Below are positions 43,110-52,135 of a stretch of DNA of 64,000 nucleotides, piece by piece. The DNA comes from Clostridia bacterium (GTDB taxonomy: Bacteria; Bacillota; Clostridia; UMGS1840). Position 1 is the stretch's first letter. Every line of letters begins with the position of its first letter. Below the pieces are notes generated by a model. It saw only the letters and a program-made list of their open reading frames with translations. It did not search any database and had not been told where the DNA came from. A program made the translations under genes and the position numbers. The stretch spans positions 1 to 64,000 of the forward strand of contig JAFUIN010000028.1 in the NCBI GenBank assembly GCA_017468465.1. The letters are read 5' to 3'.

Positions 43110-43316
43110 TTATTTTTCTACAGTAATTACCACATCAGGACACATGGTTGCGCAAAATGCACAGCCGATGCACTGGTCCTGCTCGGTTACTTCTACCGGA
43201 TTAAAGCCTTTTACATTCAGGCGGTCGGTAGCTTTTTTAATAATCTTTTTGGGACACACATCCACACACAGATAACAGCCTTTACAAGCGTTTTCATTAA
43301 AAGTTACTTTTGCCAT
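43110..43316 (-). CDS. vorD: 2x[4Fe-4S] ferredoxin subunit
   Basis: 68 aa with two clusters: CKGCYLCVDVCPKK (about 11-24) and CIGCAFCATMCPDV (about 49-62). First gene of the oxidoreductase unit, delta subunit that passes electrons to ferredoxin. AAAGGAAAAG site 9 nt before the ATG. Confidence 0.92.
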   Translation of the reverse strand: MAKVTFNENACKGCYLCVDVCPKKIIKKATDRLNVKGFNPVEVTEQDQCIGCAFCATMCPDVVITVEK

Positions 43317-43392
43317 AGCTCATTCTTTTCCTTTCTGTTCCCATTTCTTTTTTAATGGGCTTGATCTAATATCGAAAAATTTTTACAAAATA

Positions 43393-44058
43393 TTATAATT
43401 CCCAGGGCTTTTTATGAAACAAGTGAACTGCAGTTGCCTTATGTTTGACGGAATCCGGCAACTCCTCCATCAGTTTGTTCCACACAAAGGTATACCGATT
43501 GGGAAGATTGGTAACTTTTGCTACCTCGTTGACAATTTCTTCGCCTTCCAAAATGTCTGAAACAGTTGTTTCTTCTCCCAAATTTGTTGCATTTACCAAG
43601 CCGGTAAATCGCATACGGGAAGCACGTTCGATATCGTCTTTATATATTATAATACTTTCCACGTCACGAGTCAAGGGTCTTTTTGTATTAACCACCATAA
43701 AAAAATCGTAATCCTCTTGTGAAAACTCCACAAAAAACCGACTTAACACAACTGCGCCATCATCGTCTCCGGCGGCATCAAAGACCACATAAGTGTCTTT
43801 TTGGCTGAAGGCTGCCATCACCTGTGCCGGAACAGAAGGGGTTTCGATATTGGTATTGGCATAGGTTGGTGAAATCACCTGTATGCCCAGCGCATCCAAC
43901 TCCTCCTGTGCATCTTTGGTACGATAATAGGGATTGATTAAATCAATATCCACAATCATCACTTTTTCGTGCTGTTCTCTGAGTTTTTTTGCATATGCCA
44001 CAGCAGCAGTTGTTTTTCCGCTGCCGTAATGCCCTGCAAATATGGTCATTCGTTTCAT
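43393..44058 (-). CDS. P-loop ATPase (MinD/CobQ-like)
   Basis: 221 aa. Walker A is FAGHYGSGKTTAAVA (about 7-21), followed by MIVDIDLINPYYRT and FDAAGDDDGAVVLSRF. This is a deviant-like P-loop with GxxGSGKT and a DxD switch. Similar ATPases sit beside ferredoxin oxidoreductase genes in Clostridia, perhaps for cluster delivery; that role is inference. Confidence 0.75.
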   Translation of the reverse strand: MKRMTIFAGHYGSGKTTAAVAYAKKLREQHEKVMIVDIDLINPYYRTKDAQEELDALGIQVISPTYANTNIETPSVPAQVMAAFSQKDTYVVFDAAGDDDGAVVLSRFFVEFSQEDYDFFMVVNTKRPLTRDVESIIIYKDDIERASRMRFTGLVNATNLGEETTVSDILEGEEIVNEVAKVTNLPNRYTFVWNKLMEELPDSVKHKATAVHLFHKKPWEL

Positions 44059-44079
44059 AATAATATTCCTCGCTGATTT

Positions 44080-44466
44080 TTAACTGATTTTTTTTGCTTT
44101 TGGTATTTTTAACTTCCGCATAGATAATACCACTGCCAAAAAGGCAAGCACTCCCAGAATCACCGCACCCAATGAGGACACAGTTTCCGTGAAAAATTCG
44201 TGTAACAAAAGATATCCTGCCACAATGACAAAAAGCGGAACAAAAAACACCAAAAAGGACAAGAAGAAATAGCGGTTGGTAGATGTTTCTAACAAAACCT
44301 TATCTCCTACCTTCACCATTTCGGGACACATCGCAACAATTTGTGATGCACTTCCCCCGCAGCTTCCGCAACTGTGACAATTTCCACCACAGGCAGAGGC
44401 TCTTTCAATTTGTACTAAAATTTTACGGTCATCCAAAAGCTGCAAAACGCTTCCTGTAACCTCCAT
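44080..44466 (-). CDS. rseC: SoxR-reducing-system RseC family protein
   Basis: 128 aa. The N-terminal soluble part has a Cys cluster (ACGGNCHSCGSCGGSA, about 24-39), then two membrane helices (about 67-85 and 95-115) and a basic C-terminus. This is the RseC/MucC layout. In other bacteria RseC acts with Rnf-type electron transfer or envelope stress; here it follows recN and precedes the VOR gene set. Confidence 0.85.
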   Translation of the reverse strand: MEVTGSVLQLLDDRKILVQIERASACGGNCHSCGSCGGSASQIVAMCPEMVKVGDKVLLETSTNRYFFLSFLVFFVPLFVIVAGYLLLHEFFTETVSSLGAVILGVLAFLAVVLSMRKLKIPKAKKIS

Positions 44467-44467
44467 A

Positions 44468-46129
44468 TTAACACTCCTGCTTTAATTGTTTTGCCAAATC
44501 CAAAATTTCTCTGGCGTTTTGATAGGTCAACTCTGTTACCGAAACGCCGCCAATCATACGGGCAAGCTCGTTTGCTCTTTCGCTCTCCGAAATGGCAGAA
44601 ACCGTGGTAACAGTCTCTTCTTTGGTTTCTTCCTTAGAAACTAAAATATGATTGTCTGCCATTGCTGCAATCTGTGGCAGATGGGTCACACAAAGCACTT
44701 GAGCACCCTTTGAAATGTGATACATTTTTTCTCCGGTTTTCTGGGCTGCTCTGCCGCTTAACCCCGTATCAATTTCGTCAAATACAAAAGCACACGCCGG
44801 GTCAATCCCTCGAAGAACGGATTTTAAGGCTAAATTCACGCGAGAAATTTCACCGCCGGAAGCAATTTTACAAAGAGGTGCAGCCTCTATTCCCAGATTG
44901 GCAGAAAACAGAAATTCCACCTGTTCACATCCGTAGGAACGAAAGTCCTCTGTTTGATTTAGCCGAACCAAAAAAGAAGCATTGGGCATCATCAATTCTT
45001 GTAGTTCGTTTTTTATTGCAGCGCCCAATTCTTTTGCCGCCCTTCTTCGACGGTTGGAAAGCTCCTCTGCAAGAACCGTTAGTTCTTTTTGGATTGCAGC
45101 CTTCTTTTTTGCAAGCTCCTCCACAAAAGATTCTCTGTTTTCAATAGAATAGAGCTCGTCTTTTGCCTGTTCTAAATAAGTGAGTACCCCTTGGAATGTA
45201 CCGCCATATTTTTGTTTCAGGCGATAAATTTCTCCCAAACGGTCTTCTACCTCATCAATATTTCGATATGGAGATTCAGTTTCTTGCCCCTGCCCGCGAA
45301 CAGTTTCCGAAATTTCGTAAATTTCATGCTTCATATTTTCCAGACGGTCTGCAAGTTCTTCCATTCCATCCATTTGAGATACTGCCTGCAATGCAACCGA
45401 AACATAATAATAAGCACTTTCTTGGTTTTCATACAATGCATAGGTTGCACTTTTTATATTCTTTTCATTTTTTTCTTTGTTTTTGAATGCCGCCTTTACC
45501 TCCCGTAAGGTGTCCTCCTCATCGGGCAAAAGATGAGCATTTTCGATATCGGAAATTACAAATTTCAAATAATCCACACGGCTGTTATCCTGCTCGGATT
45601 TTACCTCCAGCTCTGAAAGTTCCGACAAAATTGCCTGATATTCCCGGTAACATGCCTGATATTTCAAAAACGCAGCTTCATTTTCTGCATAGGAATCCAA
45701 AAAACGATAGTGCAATTCTTTTTCAAATAAAATCTGATTATCGTGCTGGGAATGGATGCTGATTAAATAGGGTGCCAGCTCCCGAAGCATTGCGGTGTTG
45801 GAAAGGCTTCCGTTAATTTTCACCACATTTCTGCCATCCCGAAAAATTTCACGGGACAAAATTAAAGAATTGTCTATCAAACAGGAAGAAAGTTTTTCTG
45901 GAACAGACTCTTCTTCCGGAAAATAAAACGCCGCTTCCACCAGGGCAGATTTTTCACCGTCTCGAATCATATCCTTGGAAGCTCTCGCTCCCAAAATCAT
46001 CTGCAGTGCATCCATCAGAATGGATTTTCCGGCGCCGGTTTCTCCGGTCAACACGGTGAGTCCCTTTTCAAAAGAAACTTCTATCTCACGGATAACCGCT
46101 AAATTTTTAATCAATAACGTGGTGAGCAT
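44468..46129 (-). CDS. recN: DNA repair protein RecN
   Basis: 553 aa from the ATG at 46129 (MLTTLLIKNLAVIREIEVSF); a longer frame exists but is non-family sequence. Walker A LTGETGAGKSILMDALQMIL (about 29-48), a long coiled-coil middle (about 155-400) and ABC signature CKIASGGEISRVNLALKSVL with Walker B AFVFDEIDTGLSG. It is an SMC-like protein acting early at double-strand breaks. Order argR-recN is conserved. Confidence 0.95.
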   Translation of the reverse strand: MLTTLLIKNLAVIREIEVSFEKGLTVLTGETGAGKSILMDALQMILGARASKDMIRDGEKSALVEAAFYFPEEESVPEKLSSCLIDNSLILSREIFRDGRNVVKINGSLSNTAMLRELAPYLISIHSQHDNQILFEKELHYRFLDSYAENEAAFLKYQACYREYQAILSELSELEVKSEQDNSRVDYLKFVISDIENAHLLPDEEDTLREVKAAFKNKEKNEKNIKSATYALYENQESAYYYVSVALQAVSQMDGMEELADRLENMKHEIYEISETVRGQGQETESPYRNIDEVEDRLGEIYRLKQKYGGTFQGVLTYLEQAKDELYSIENRESFVEELAKKKAAIQKELTVLAEELSNRRRRAAKELGAAIKNELQELMMPNASFLVRLNQTEDFRSYGCEQVEFLFSANLGIEAAPLCKIASGGEISRVNLALKSVLRGIDPACAFVFDEIDTGLSGRAAQKTGEKMYHISKGAQVLCVTHLPQIAAMADNHILVSKEETKEETVTTVSAISESERANELARMIGGVSVTELTYQNAREILDLAKQLKQEC

Positions 46130-46175
46130 AGCCGTGTTCCGCTCTGCCAAAAAAGGCATTCCTTTCCCAAAAATT

Positions 46176-46625
46176 TTACAAATGCGTTTGCAAATAATCT
46201 GCCACTGCCTGACTTTCTTCCGCACTGCGACACACCACCATGATGGTGTCGTCACCGGCAATGGTGCCCAAAATATCAGCCCTTCCCAAATGGTCAACCG
46301 AGGCTGCAATGCCCTGTGCCATTCCCGCTGCTGTATGAATTACAATAATATTCAAAGATACCGCAACAGAATGAATCAAGCTCTTAAAAAAGCCAAGATT
46401 GGCGCCCGTTGCTCCTACGGTAAAATCCACCTTGGGCATACAGTAACAAATTTCTCCGTTTTCATCGGTGGTTTTAATAATTTTCAGCTCTTTGATATCC
46501 CGGGAAACTGTTGCCTGCGTCACCGGATAACCCAATCGGGACAATTTTTCTGTCAGTTCTTCCTGGGTTCTGATTTTTTCATTGTGAATCAGTGCAATTA
46601 AATCATCCTGGCGTCTTTTCTTCAT
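46176..46625 (-). CDS. argR: Arginine repressor
   Basis: 149 aa. The N-terminal winged helix (about 5-70: RQDDLIALIHNEKIRTQEEL, LSRLGYPVTQATVSRDIKEL) is followed by the C-terminal hexamerisation and arginine-binding domain (GTIAGDDTIMVVCRSAEESQ). It is next to recN, as in most Firmicutes, and may also regulate arginine catabolism. Confidence 0.95.
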   Translation of the reverse strand: MKKRRQDDLIALIHNEKIRTQEELTEKLSRLGYPVTQATVSRDIKELKIIKTTDENGEICYCMPKVDFTVGATGANLGFFKSLIHSVAVSLNIIVIHTAAGMAQGIAASVDHLGRADILGTIAGDDTIMVVCRSAEESQAVADYLQTHL

Positions 46626-46640
46626 AAGAACTCCCCTATC

Positions 46641-47471
46641 TTACAGTTTTTCTTTCAAAACTGAATAAAAATTTCGGTTTCCAATGCGAATCAGCTTTGT
46701 TTTTTTGTCGGCAATGCGGATTTTTATTTCCATTCCCGGCGAAATAACCACCGATTCGTTTCCATCGTGGGATAAATAAGACACATTTTCTGTGTCGGTT
46801 CTCTGACGGATGCTGATGGTACGGTTTTTACAAATAATCATAGGGCGAATGTTCAGGGTGTACGGGCAAATAGGGGTTACCGCAAACACTTCTGCCGACG
46901 GGTCTACCACTGCCCCTCCTGCAGAAAGGGAGTATGCCGTAGAACCGGTGGGAGTTGCCACAATCAACCCATCTGCACGAACAGGGGTACAAAGCTCGTC
47001 ATCAACATAAAGGTCCATTTCCAGCATTTTGGAAAAATTACCTCTGGAAAGAGCAATTTCGTTCAAGGCATAAAAACAGTATTTTTCGCCGCTGTCATCA
47101 GCCACCGAGGCAGTAATCATCATGCGCTCGTCCAACGTATACTCTCCCGTAAAAATACGGGCAACCAATTCCAGATCACTCTGCTCCAAATCGGTCAAAT
47201 AACCAACTCTTCCAAGGTTAATGCCGAGAATCGGAATGTCATATCTGGAAGCCTCCTGTGCCACCCGAAGCAGTGTGCCGTCTCCGCCAAGCACAATCAC
47301 CAGCTCAATCGTTTGATAAAAGGTGTCCACAGGGAGATATTCTCCCGCTTCGCCCCCCTGCTGACCGCACGGAAAATAAACCTTCGCATCATGTTTTTGC
47401 AAAAGCTCAATCAGTTGTTTCATTACTTTGGGATTTCGACTGGGGGTTCTTGATACAACTCCAATTTTCAT
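46641..47471 (-). CDS. nadK: NAD kinase
   Basis: 276 aa. GGDGT motif in LVIVLGGDGTLLRVAQEASR (about 54-73), the NE motif in CFYALNEIALSRGNFSKMLE and DGLIVATPTGSTAYSLSAGG. It phosphorylates NAD to NADP. It lies between argR and tlyA in the classical order. Confidence 0.96.
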   Translation of the reverse strand: MKIGVVSRTPSRNPKVMKQLIELLQKHDAKVYFPCGQQGGEAGEYLPVDTFYQTIELVIVLGGDGTLLRVAQEASRYDIPILGINLGRVGYLTDLEQSDLELVARIFTGEYTLDERMMITASVADDSGEKYCFYALNEIALSRGNFSKMLEMDLYVDDELCTPVRADGLIVATPTGSTAYSLSAGGAVVDPSAEVFAVTPICPYTLNIRPMIICKNRTISIRQRTDTENVSYLSHDGNESVVISPGMEIKIRIADKKTKLIRIGNRNFYSVLKEKL

Positions 47472-47481
47472 AATACACCTT

Positions 47482-48279
47482 TTAATCCAATGTGGTATGA
47501 GACTGTTCTGTAATTTCCTTCGCTTTTTTAAGATAATCCATAGAAGGTTCCCGGCGTTTTGTCATATACAAAAGATACTCAATATTACCTTCCGGCCCCT
47601 TAATGGGTGAAAAATCCAAATCCAGAAGAGAGAGTCCTTTTGCCATCATCTGTTCACAAACTCGTACAATGACATCGTAATGTACTTTTTTGTCTTTTAC
47701 AACACCTTTTTTTCCAACAAATTCACGACCTGCTTCAAACTGAGGCTTAATTAAAACCATCAACTCGGCAGAGTCAGACAACAAGTCCACTGCTGTGGAA
47801 AGAGCCGTATTTAATGAAATAAAAGCTACATCGGCAGATAAAAAATCTGCCTTCTCGGGAATTTCTTTTTCGGTTAAATAGCGGGCGTTGGTGCGCTCTA
47901 ACACAACGACCCGTTCATCACTTCTGAGCTTCCAGTCCAACTGACCGTAACCCACATCCACGGCATACACTTTTTTTGCGCCGTTTTGCAGCATACAATC
48001 GGTAAAGCCACCGGTAGAAGCTCCGATATCTACACAAATTTTATCTGTTAAGTCAATGCCAAACACCTTTACACCCTTGTCCAGCTTATAGCCACCGCGG
48101 GACACAAACGGAAGCTCCTCTTTTACGGTAATGGTCTGGTCATCATCGACAGTTTCACCGGCTTTATACGCCTTTTGTCCGTCAACATACACCTGCCCTG
48201 CCATAATGAGTGCCTTTGCTTTTTCCCGTGAGGGTGCAAGATTTCGTTCGGTTAATGCTACATCTAATCGTAATTTCAA
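47482..48279 (-). CDS. tlyA: TlyA-family rRNA methyltransferase
   Basis: 265 aa. The N-terminal S4 RNA-binding domain (RLDVALTERNLAPSREKAKA) precedes the FtsJ-like domain with VCVDIGASTGGFTDCMLQNG (about 85-104). The start codon is TTG, overlapping the dxs stop as TTGA, so translation is coupled. Members are 2'-O methyltransferases of 16S and/or 23S rRNA or haemolysin-like proteins. Confidence 0.9.
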   Translation of the reverse strand: MKLRLDVALTERNLAPSREKAKALIMAGQVYVDGQKAYKAGETVDDDQTITVKEELPFVSRGGYKLDKGVKVFGIDLTDKICVDIGASTGGFTDCMLQNGAKKVYAVDVGYGQLDWKLRSDERVVVLERTNARYLTEKEIPEKADFLSADVAFISLNTALSTAVDLLSDSAELMVLIKPQFEAGREFVGKKGVVKDKKVHYDVIVRVCEQMMAKGLSLLDLDFSPIKGPEGNIEYLLYMTKRREPSMDYLKKAKEITEQSHTTLD

Positions 48280-50132
48280 CGGAAAAATTCCTCCATAATT
48301 TTTTGTGCCACGCTTTCCCCATCCATTCCAAGTAGTTCAAACAGCTCAGCAATCTTCCCTTGTGGAACATAACAATCGGGAACAGAAACGGAATAGAGCG
48401 GAACATCGGTGTAACCGCACAGCGCAGAATGCACACTTCCGTAGCGGGTAGCGTTTTCCATCACTACCCCTCTCTTATTTTTCTTCAGGGATGAGAATAT
48501 CGTATCCATATCCAAGGGTTTTAAGTACCGCAAGTTCACCAGTTCTGCAGACACACCCCATTCTTTCAGACGCTGTACCGCCTTTAATCCCTCGGCAACC
48601 ATAGAACCTTCGCAAAGAATAGAAACATCTTTTCCCTCTACGAGAACCTGGGCTTTGCCTTTTTCAAAGGGCTGTTCCAACCGGCAAATCTCTTCACTTT
48701 CTGCGCCTTTTGGATAACGGATTGCACAGGGACCGTTTCTTTCTTCCACTGCTTCCCGAAGCATTTCTTTCAAATCCTGATAGGTTGCAGGCGAATATAC
48801 TGTCATGTTGGGCATGGAGGTCAGATAGGAAATGTCAAAAATGCCCTGATGCGTCTCACCGTCTTCTCCCACAATTCCGGCACGGTCCACTGCGAATACA
48901 CAATGGAGATTCATACCGCAGATGTCGGTAATCAACTGGTCATAAGCACGCTGCAGAAACGAAGAATACACCGCAAATACCGGCACTGTTCCTGCAATGG
49001 AAAGCCCGGCACAAAGACCGGCAGCATGCCCCTCTGCAATGGCAACATCATAATAACGATCGGGGAATTTTTGCCGAAAAACATTCAACCCGGTCCCGTC
49101 CGGCATTGCTGCGGTAATAGCAACCACACGTTTGTTGGTTTCTGCCATCTCTGTAATGGCGTTACCGAAGGCTTTGGAAAAGTTCATCCCCGAGGGCGCT
49201 GAACGACCTGTTTTTACGTCGAATGCTTTCACTCCGTGAAACAAATCCGGGCGTTCCATTGCCGGAGCATACCCTTTTCCTTTTTTGGTAATGACGTGAA
49301 TCACAATGGGTTTTCCCACATCTTTTAACTGGTTAAATACTTTGCAAAGCCCCTTTAGGTTATGCCCGTCGAATGGTCCGGCATAATAAAAACCAAGCTC
49401 TTCAAAAATATTATCGCCGATAATCATATTGCGAAACGCTGCCTTAAAAGCAGAGATTCCTTTATATAACCCCTTTCCAATCCAAGGAATTTTAGAAAAG
49501 AAGGTAGAAACAGTGCCTTTGGTTCTTAAATAAATGGGGCTGGTTCGCATTTTTGCCAAATGTCTTGCAATGCTGCCCACATTCTCGGAAATGCTCATTT
49601 CATTGTCGTTTAATACAACAATGATGTTGTTTTTGGCTCTGCCGGCATCGTTCATGGCTTCGATTGCCATGCCACCGGTTAATGCACCGTCACCAAGTAC
49701 AGCAACCACATGGGAAGGATTACCCTGCTGCTCCATTCCGCGTTTTAAGCCCAATGCTACTGAAATGGAGTTTGAGCTGTGTCCGGAATGGAACACATCG
49801 AACTCACTTTCGCTGGTTTTTGGAAAGCCGGACAAGCCGTTTAATTTCCGCAAATTAACAAACTCATTTTTTCTACCGGTGAGAATCTTATGCACATAGC
49901 TTTGGTGCCCAACATCAAACACCAGCTTGTCCTCCGGGAAAGAAAAAGCAGAATGAAGTGCAACCGTCAGCTCTACCGCCCCCAAATTAGATGCCAGATG
50001 GCCACCGGTTTCTGAAACACTTTCCACTAAAAATTCGCGGATTTCGGAGCATAGCACTTCCAGCTCTGTCATAGACAGGGCTTTGAAATCTTCATAGGTT
50101 TCGAGCGTTTCGAGTAACTTTTGAGAGTTCAC
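48276..50132 (-). CDS. dxs: 1-deoxy-D-xylulose-5-phosphate synthase
   Basis: 618 aa. SNLGAVELTVALHSAFSFPE, the TPP motif VAVLGDGALTGGMAIEAMND, and the Pyr domain (GLNVFRQKFPDRYYDVAIAE) are present. It starts the MEP isoprenoid pathway; ispA lies upstream in the same orientation. The pair is separated here by oapA and the OLE RNA. Confidence 0.97.
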   Translation of the reverse strand: MNSQKLLETLETYEDFKALSMTELEVLCSEIREFLVESVSETGGHLASNLGAVELTVALHSAFSFPEDKLVFDVGHQSYVHKILTGRKNEFVNLRKLNGLSGFPKTSESEFDVFHSGHSSNSISVALGLKRGMEQQGNPSHVVAVLGDGALTGGMAIEAMNDAGRAKNNIIVVLNDNEMSISENVGSIARHLAKMRTSPIYLRTKGTVSTFFSKIPWIGKGLYKGISAFKAAFRNMIIGDNIFEELGFYYAGPFDGHNLKGLCKVFNQLKDVGKPIVIHVITKKGKGYAPAMERPDLFHGVKAFDVKTGRSAPSGMNFSKAFGNAITEMAETNKRVVAITAAMPDGTGLNVFRQKFPDRYYDVAIAEGHAAGLCAGLSIAGTVPVFAVYSSFLQRAYDQLITDICGMNLHCVFAVDRAGIVGEDGETHQGIFDISYLTSMPNMTVYSPATYQDLKEMLREAVEERNGPCAIRYPKGAESEEICRLEQPFEKGKAQVLVEGKDVSILCEGSMVAEGLKAVQRLKEWGVSAELVNLRYLKPLDMDTIFSSLKKNKRGVVMENATRYGSVHSALCGYTDVPLYSVSVPDCYVPQGKIAELFELLGMDGESVAQKIMEEFFR

Positions 50133-50171
50133 AGTGTTTTCTCCGTTTCCTGTTATCTTATTTTGAAAAAT

Positions 50172-50792
50172 TTAATATTTTCTGCGAAAAATCTGCTTAA
50201 TGTTTTTTAGAAAATAAGCAATTTTTCCGACCAGATATACAATTTTTGCCGCGTTTTTCATGGCATATTTTTTTCCAGCTGCTTTGCCTCCTACTGTCAG
50301 CGCCGCAATCAGTGCTGAAAGCAAGCTCAAAAGCAGAAATTGCCCCAACTGAGCATTACCTTTTTCCAACAACTCCTGAAGCATCGCCACCAGGTATACC
50401 CCGATGGTAGCACCGGTAGCACCGCTGATAATGCCGGAAATATCCCCGATAACATCATTAAAAATACTGGTGGCTTTCTCGGCATTTTGCAGTAACGCCA
50501 ATGCTTCCTTGGCACCACTGATTTTTCGTGCCGCCATTGCATTGATGGTTTTTTCATCGGCTGTTGCAATGGCAATCCCCGCCATGTCGGCAATAATCCC
50601 TACCAGAATAATAAAGATCAGGACCAAAAGCGCCGGGAAAAAGTTCAAATTTTTGGATAATATATCTGCAAACATCCCCATAAAGAATGCAATGAAAAAG
50701 GTGATAACAGTAATTTTCACCGCCCAATTCATCGGCTTCTTTTTTGATTTTGATTTCGGGATATCTTCTTTTTCTGATTTATTTGATTCCAT
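50172..50792 (-). CDS. oapA: OLE-associated protein A (OapA)-like membrane protein
   Basis: 206 aa (about 22 kDa). After a Lys/Ser-rich start it has about four membrane segments (WAVKITVITFFIAFFMGMFA, FFPALLVLIFIILVGIIADM, the ISGIISGATGATIGVYLVAM region and FLLLSLLSALIAALTVGG). A DxxxD motif (NDVIGDISG) lies between. Size, topology, DxxxD and place next to a large structured RNA between ispA and dxs match OapA, the membrane partner of OLE RNA in Bacillus halodurans. Some annotations call such proteins CorB-like. The basic C-terminus (KKYAMKNAAK, IFRRKY) could contact RNA. Confidence 0.7.
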   Translation of the reverse strand: MESNKSEKEDIPKSKSKKKPMNWAVKITVITFFIAFFMGMFADILSKNLNFFPALLVLIFIILVGIIADMAGIAIATADEKTINAMAARKISGAKEALALLQNAEKATSIFNDVIGDISGIISGATGATIGVYLVAMLQELLEKGNAQLGQFLLLSLLSALIAALTVGGKAAGKKYAMKNAAKIVYLVGKIAYFLKNIKQIFRRKY

Positions 50793-50878
50793 AATTTTCT
50801 CCTGATGTAATCAAGACGGTTTGTCACAACCGCCGAGCCTGCAATATCATTTTTTTGATATCAAAGTGATTTTCCAAA

Positions 50879-51037
50879 ATTGTAAAATGTGATTGGACGT
50901 TTGTTTATCGTGGAATAAATTTTCTTGCAAGAGTGGGCGAAAAGCGCAGTGAATACTTGGTGTATTCACGAGCAGTTTCACACACTATGGCTGAAAATTT
51001 ATCCACGAGAAAGGAATGGACAATTACATTTTACAAT
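50879..51037. repeat. 159-bp near-palindromic element between OLE RNA and oapA
   Basis: The two ends are inverted copies: ATTGTAAAATGT at 50879-50890 and ACATTTTACAAT at 51026-51037. Pairing continues through CGTGGA(A)TAAATTTTC and TGAATAC/GTATTCA near the centre, giving an imperfect stem of about 75 bp. There is no ORF. It may be a MITE-type insertion or a dedicated RNA domain. Confidence 0.8.
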
Positions 51038-51630
51038 TTATAGTTAACCTGTGGCAGAACCGGAGTAAATTCTGCGGCTTAGGTCGAGTTGGATTTCCCG
51101 AAACACTACTCCTTGTCGCCAATGGAGCGATTTCTCTTGAAAGTGTTTCCAGTAAAGTTGCCTGTTTACTGCACTCGATCGCCACTGAGTCCGCACTGCA
51201 ATCCTCCGGTGCTGTTCTGTCTAGTGGTTTTCCCATACAACATTTGTACTATTTAATCCTGTTTTGCAAACAGAGTTTCAACCGGCGATAACATGTATCG
51301 GAGGGCCCTTCCGATAACATGTCTGATCCGAATCTCCCCTCATGTTCACTCAAGGCAAGCTACTCTGCACACAGCAATCAAACTGAATATCATACCGCAA
51401 TTGCAGGTTTAATCCTGAACCGTAGAAGGCAGCTTGTACCGATTAAGGTACAGAAATTGCCGACCACGAGGACAGGTCTCCACGGAAATAGGGTTTCGGC
51501 CACTATGCCATTAACGGCTGCCCCATAACCTTAACTCCCAGCATCCACCCCGGACTGGGCGTCCGAAGCAAACACAAGGAACTTCATCGATATGCTCTTT
51601 AGCGGATTTTTAGGCCCGCCTTCAATAATA
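51038..51630 (-). ncRNA. ole: OLE RNA (ornate large extremophilic RNA), approximate ends
   Basis: A gene-free stretch of about 600 nt in the minus direction lies upstream of oapA and downstream of ispA and the PAP2-like gene. That is the genomic site where OLE RNA is found in Bacillus and Clostridia, and the length fits (about 610 nt). Several stems are visible: TGTACC/GGTACA (51435-51452), ACATGT-ATCGGA/TCCGATAACATGT (51291-51322) and CTGTTT/AAACAG (51259-51273). No long ORF is likely. The 5' end is set near the GGCGGGCC at about 51620 and the 3' end at the palindromic element; both are estimates. Confidence 0.7.
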
Positions 51631-51670
51631 CATAGTTGACTAGAATACAGTGCCACAGTTTATTGAATCA

Positions 51671-52117
51671 TTATATGCTAAATAAAATACCAAGCAGAAT
51701 TCCGAGAATCGCACCGGCAAACACCTCCGGTTTGGTGTGCCCGATAAGCTCTTTTAGCTCCTGGTCTATATGAAATTCCTGTTTTTCAAACTTTTTGATA
51801 ATGCGATTGAGAATTTTGGCTTGCTCTCCCGCTGCTTTTCTGACACCGGCAGCATCATACATTACAATGATGGCAAGCACAAAGGTGACGGCAAACAAAG
51901 CAGAAGAAAAACCGGTCTGCACTCCTACACAAGTTGCAAGGGTGCAAACAGATGAGGAGTGAGAGCTGGGCATCCCACCGGAACCGATGCAACGGGTCCA
52001 ATCCCATTCTTTGTGCTCCAGGTAATGAAAAGGAATTTTCAAAAGCTGTGCCAATAAACAGGAAACCAGCGTTGCCCCCAATATTGTGTTGGAAAAAATT
52101 TCTCCGAATGGATGCAA
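51671..52117 (-). CDS. Divergent PAP2 family protein (DUF212)
   Basis: 148 aa from a TTG start (AGGAGG 8 nt upstream). GSGGMPSSHSSSVCTLATCV (about 46-65) carries the PAP2-like SxxxH motif; YDAAGVRKAAGEQAKILNRI is the second family block. Four membrane helices. Likely a lipid phosphatase or related enzyme; the exact substrate is unknown. Placed between ispA and the OLE RNA, a known neighbour. Confidence 0.92.
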   Translation of the reverse strand: MHPFGEIFSNTILGATLVSCLLAQLLKIPFHYLEHKEWDWTRCIGSGGMPSSHSSSVCTLATCVGVQTGFSSALFAVTFVLAIIVMYDAAGVRKAAGEQAKILNRIIKKFEKQEFHIDQELKELIGHTKPEVFAGAILGILLGILFSI

Positions 52118-52135
52118 ACTATCATCCTCCTATTC

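Noticed and set aside
46130-46309. N-terminal extension of RecN by 60 residues
   Set aside because: The extra sequence is Trp/Cys-rich and antisense to argR; RecN homologs begin at the MLTTLLIKNL segment.
51016-51528. Short ORFs in both strands of the OLE region
   Set aside because: They have no ribosome sites or protein-like composition; the region is better explained as structured RNA.
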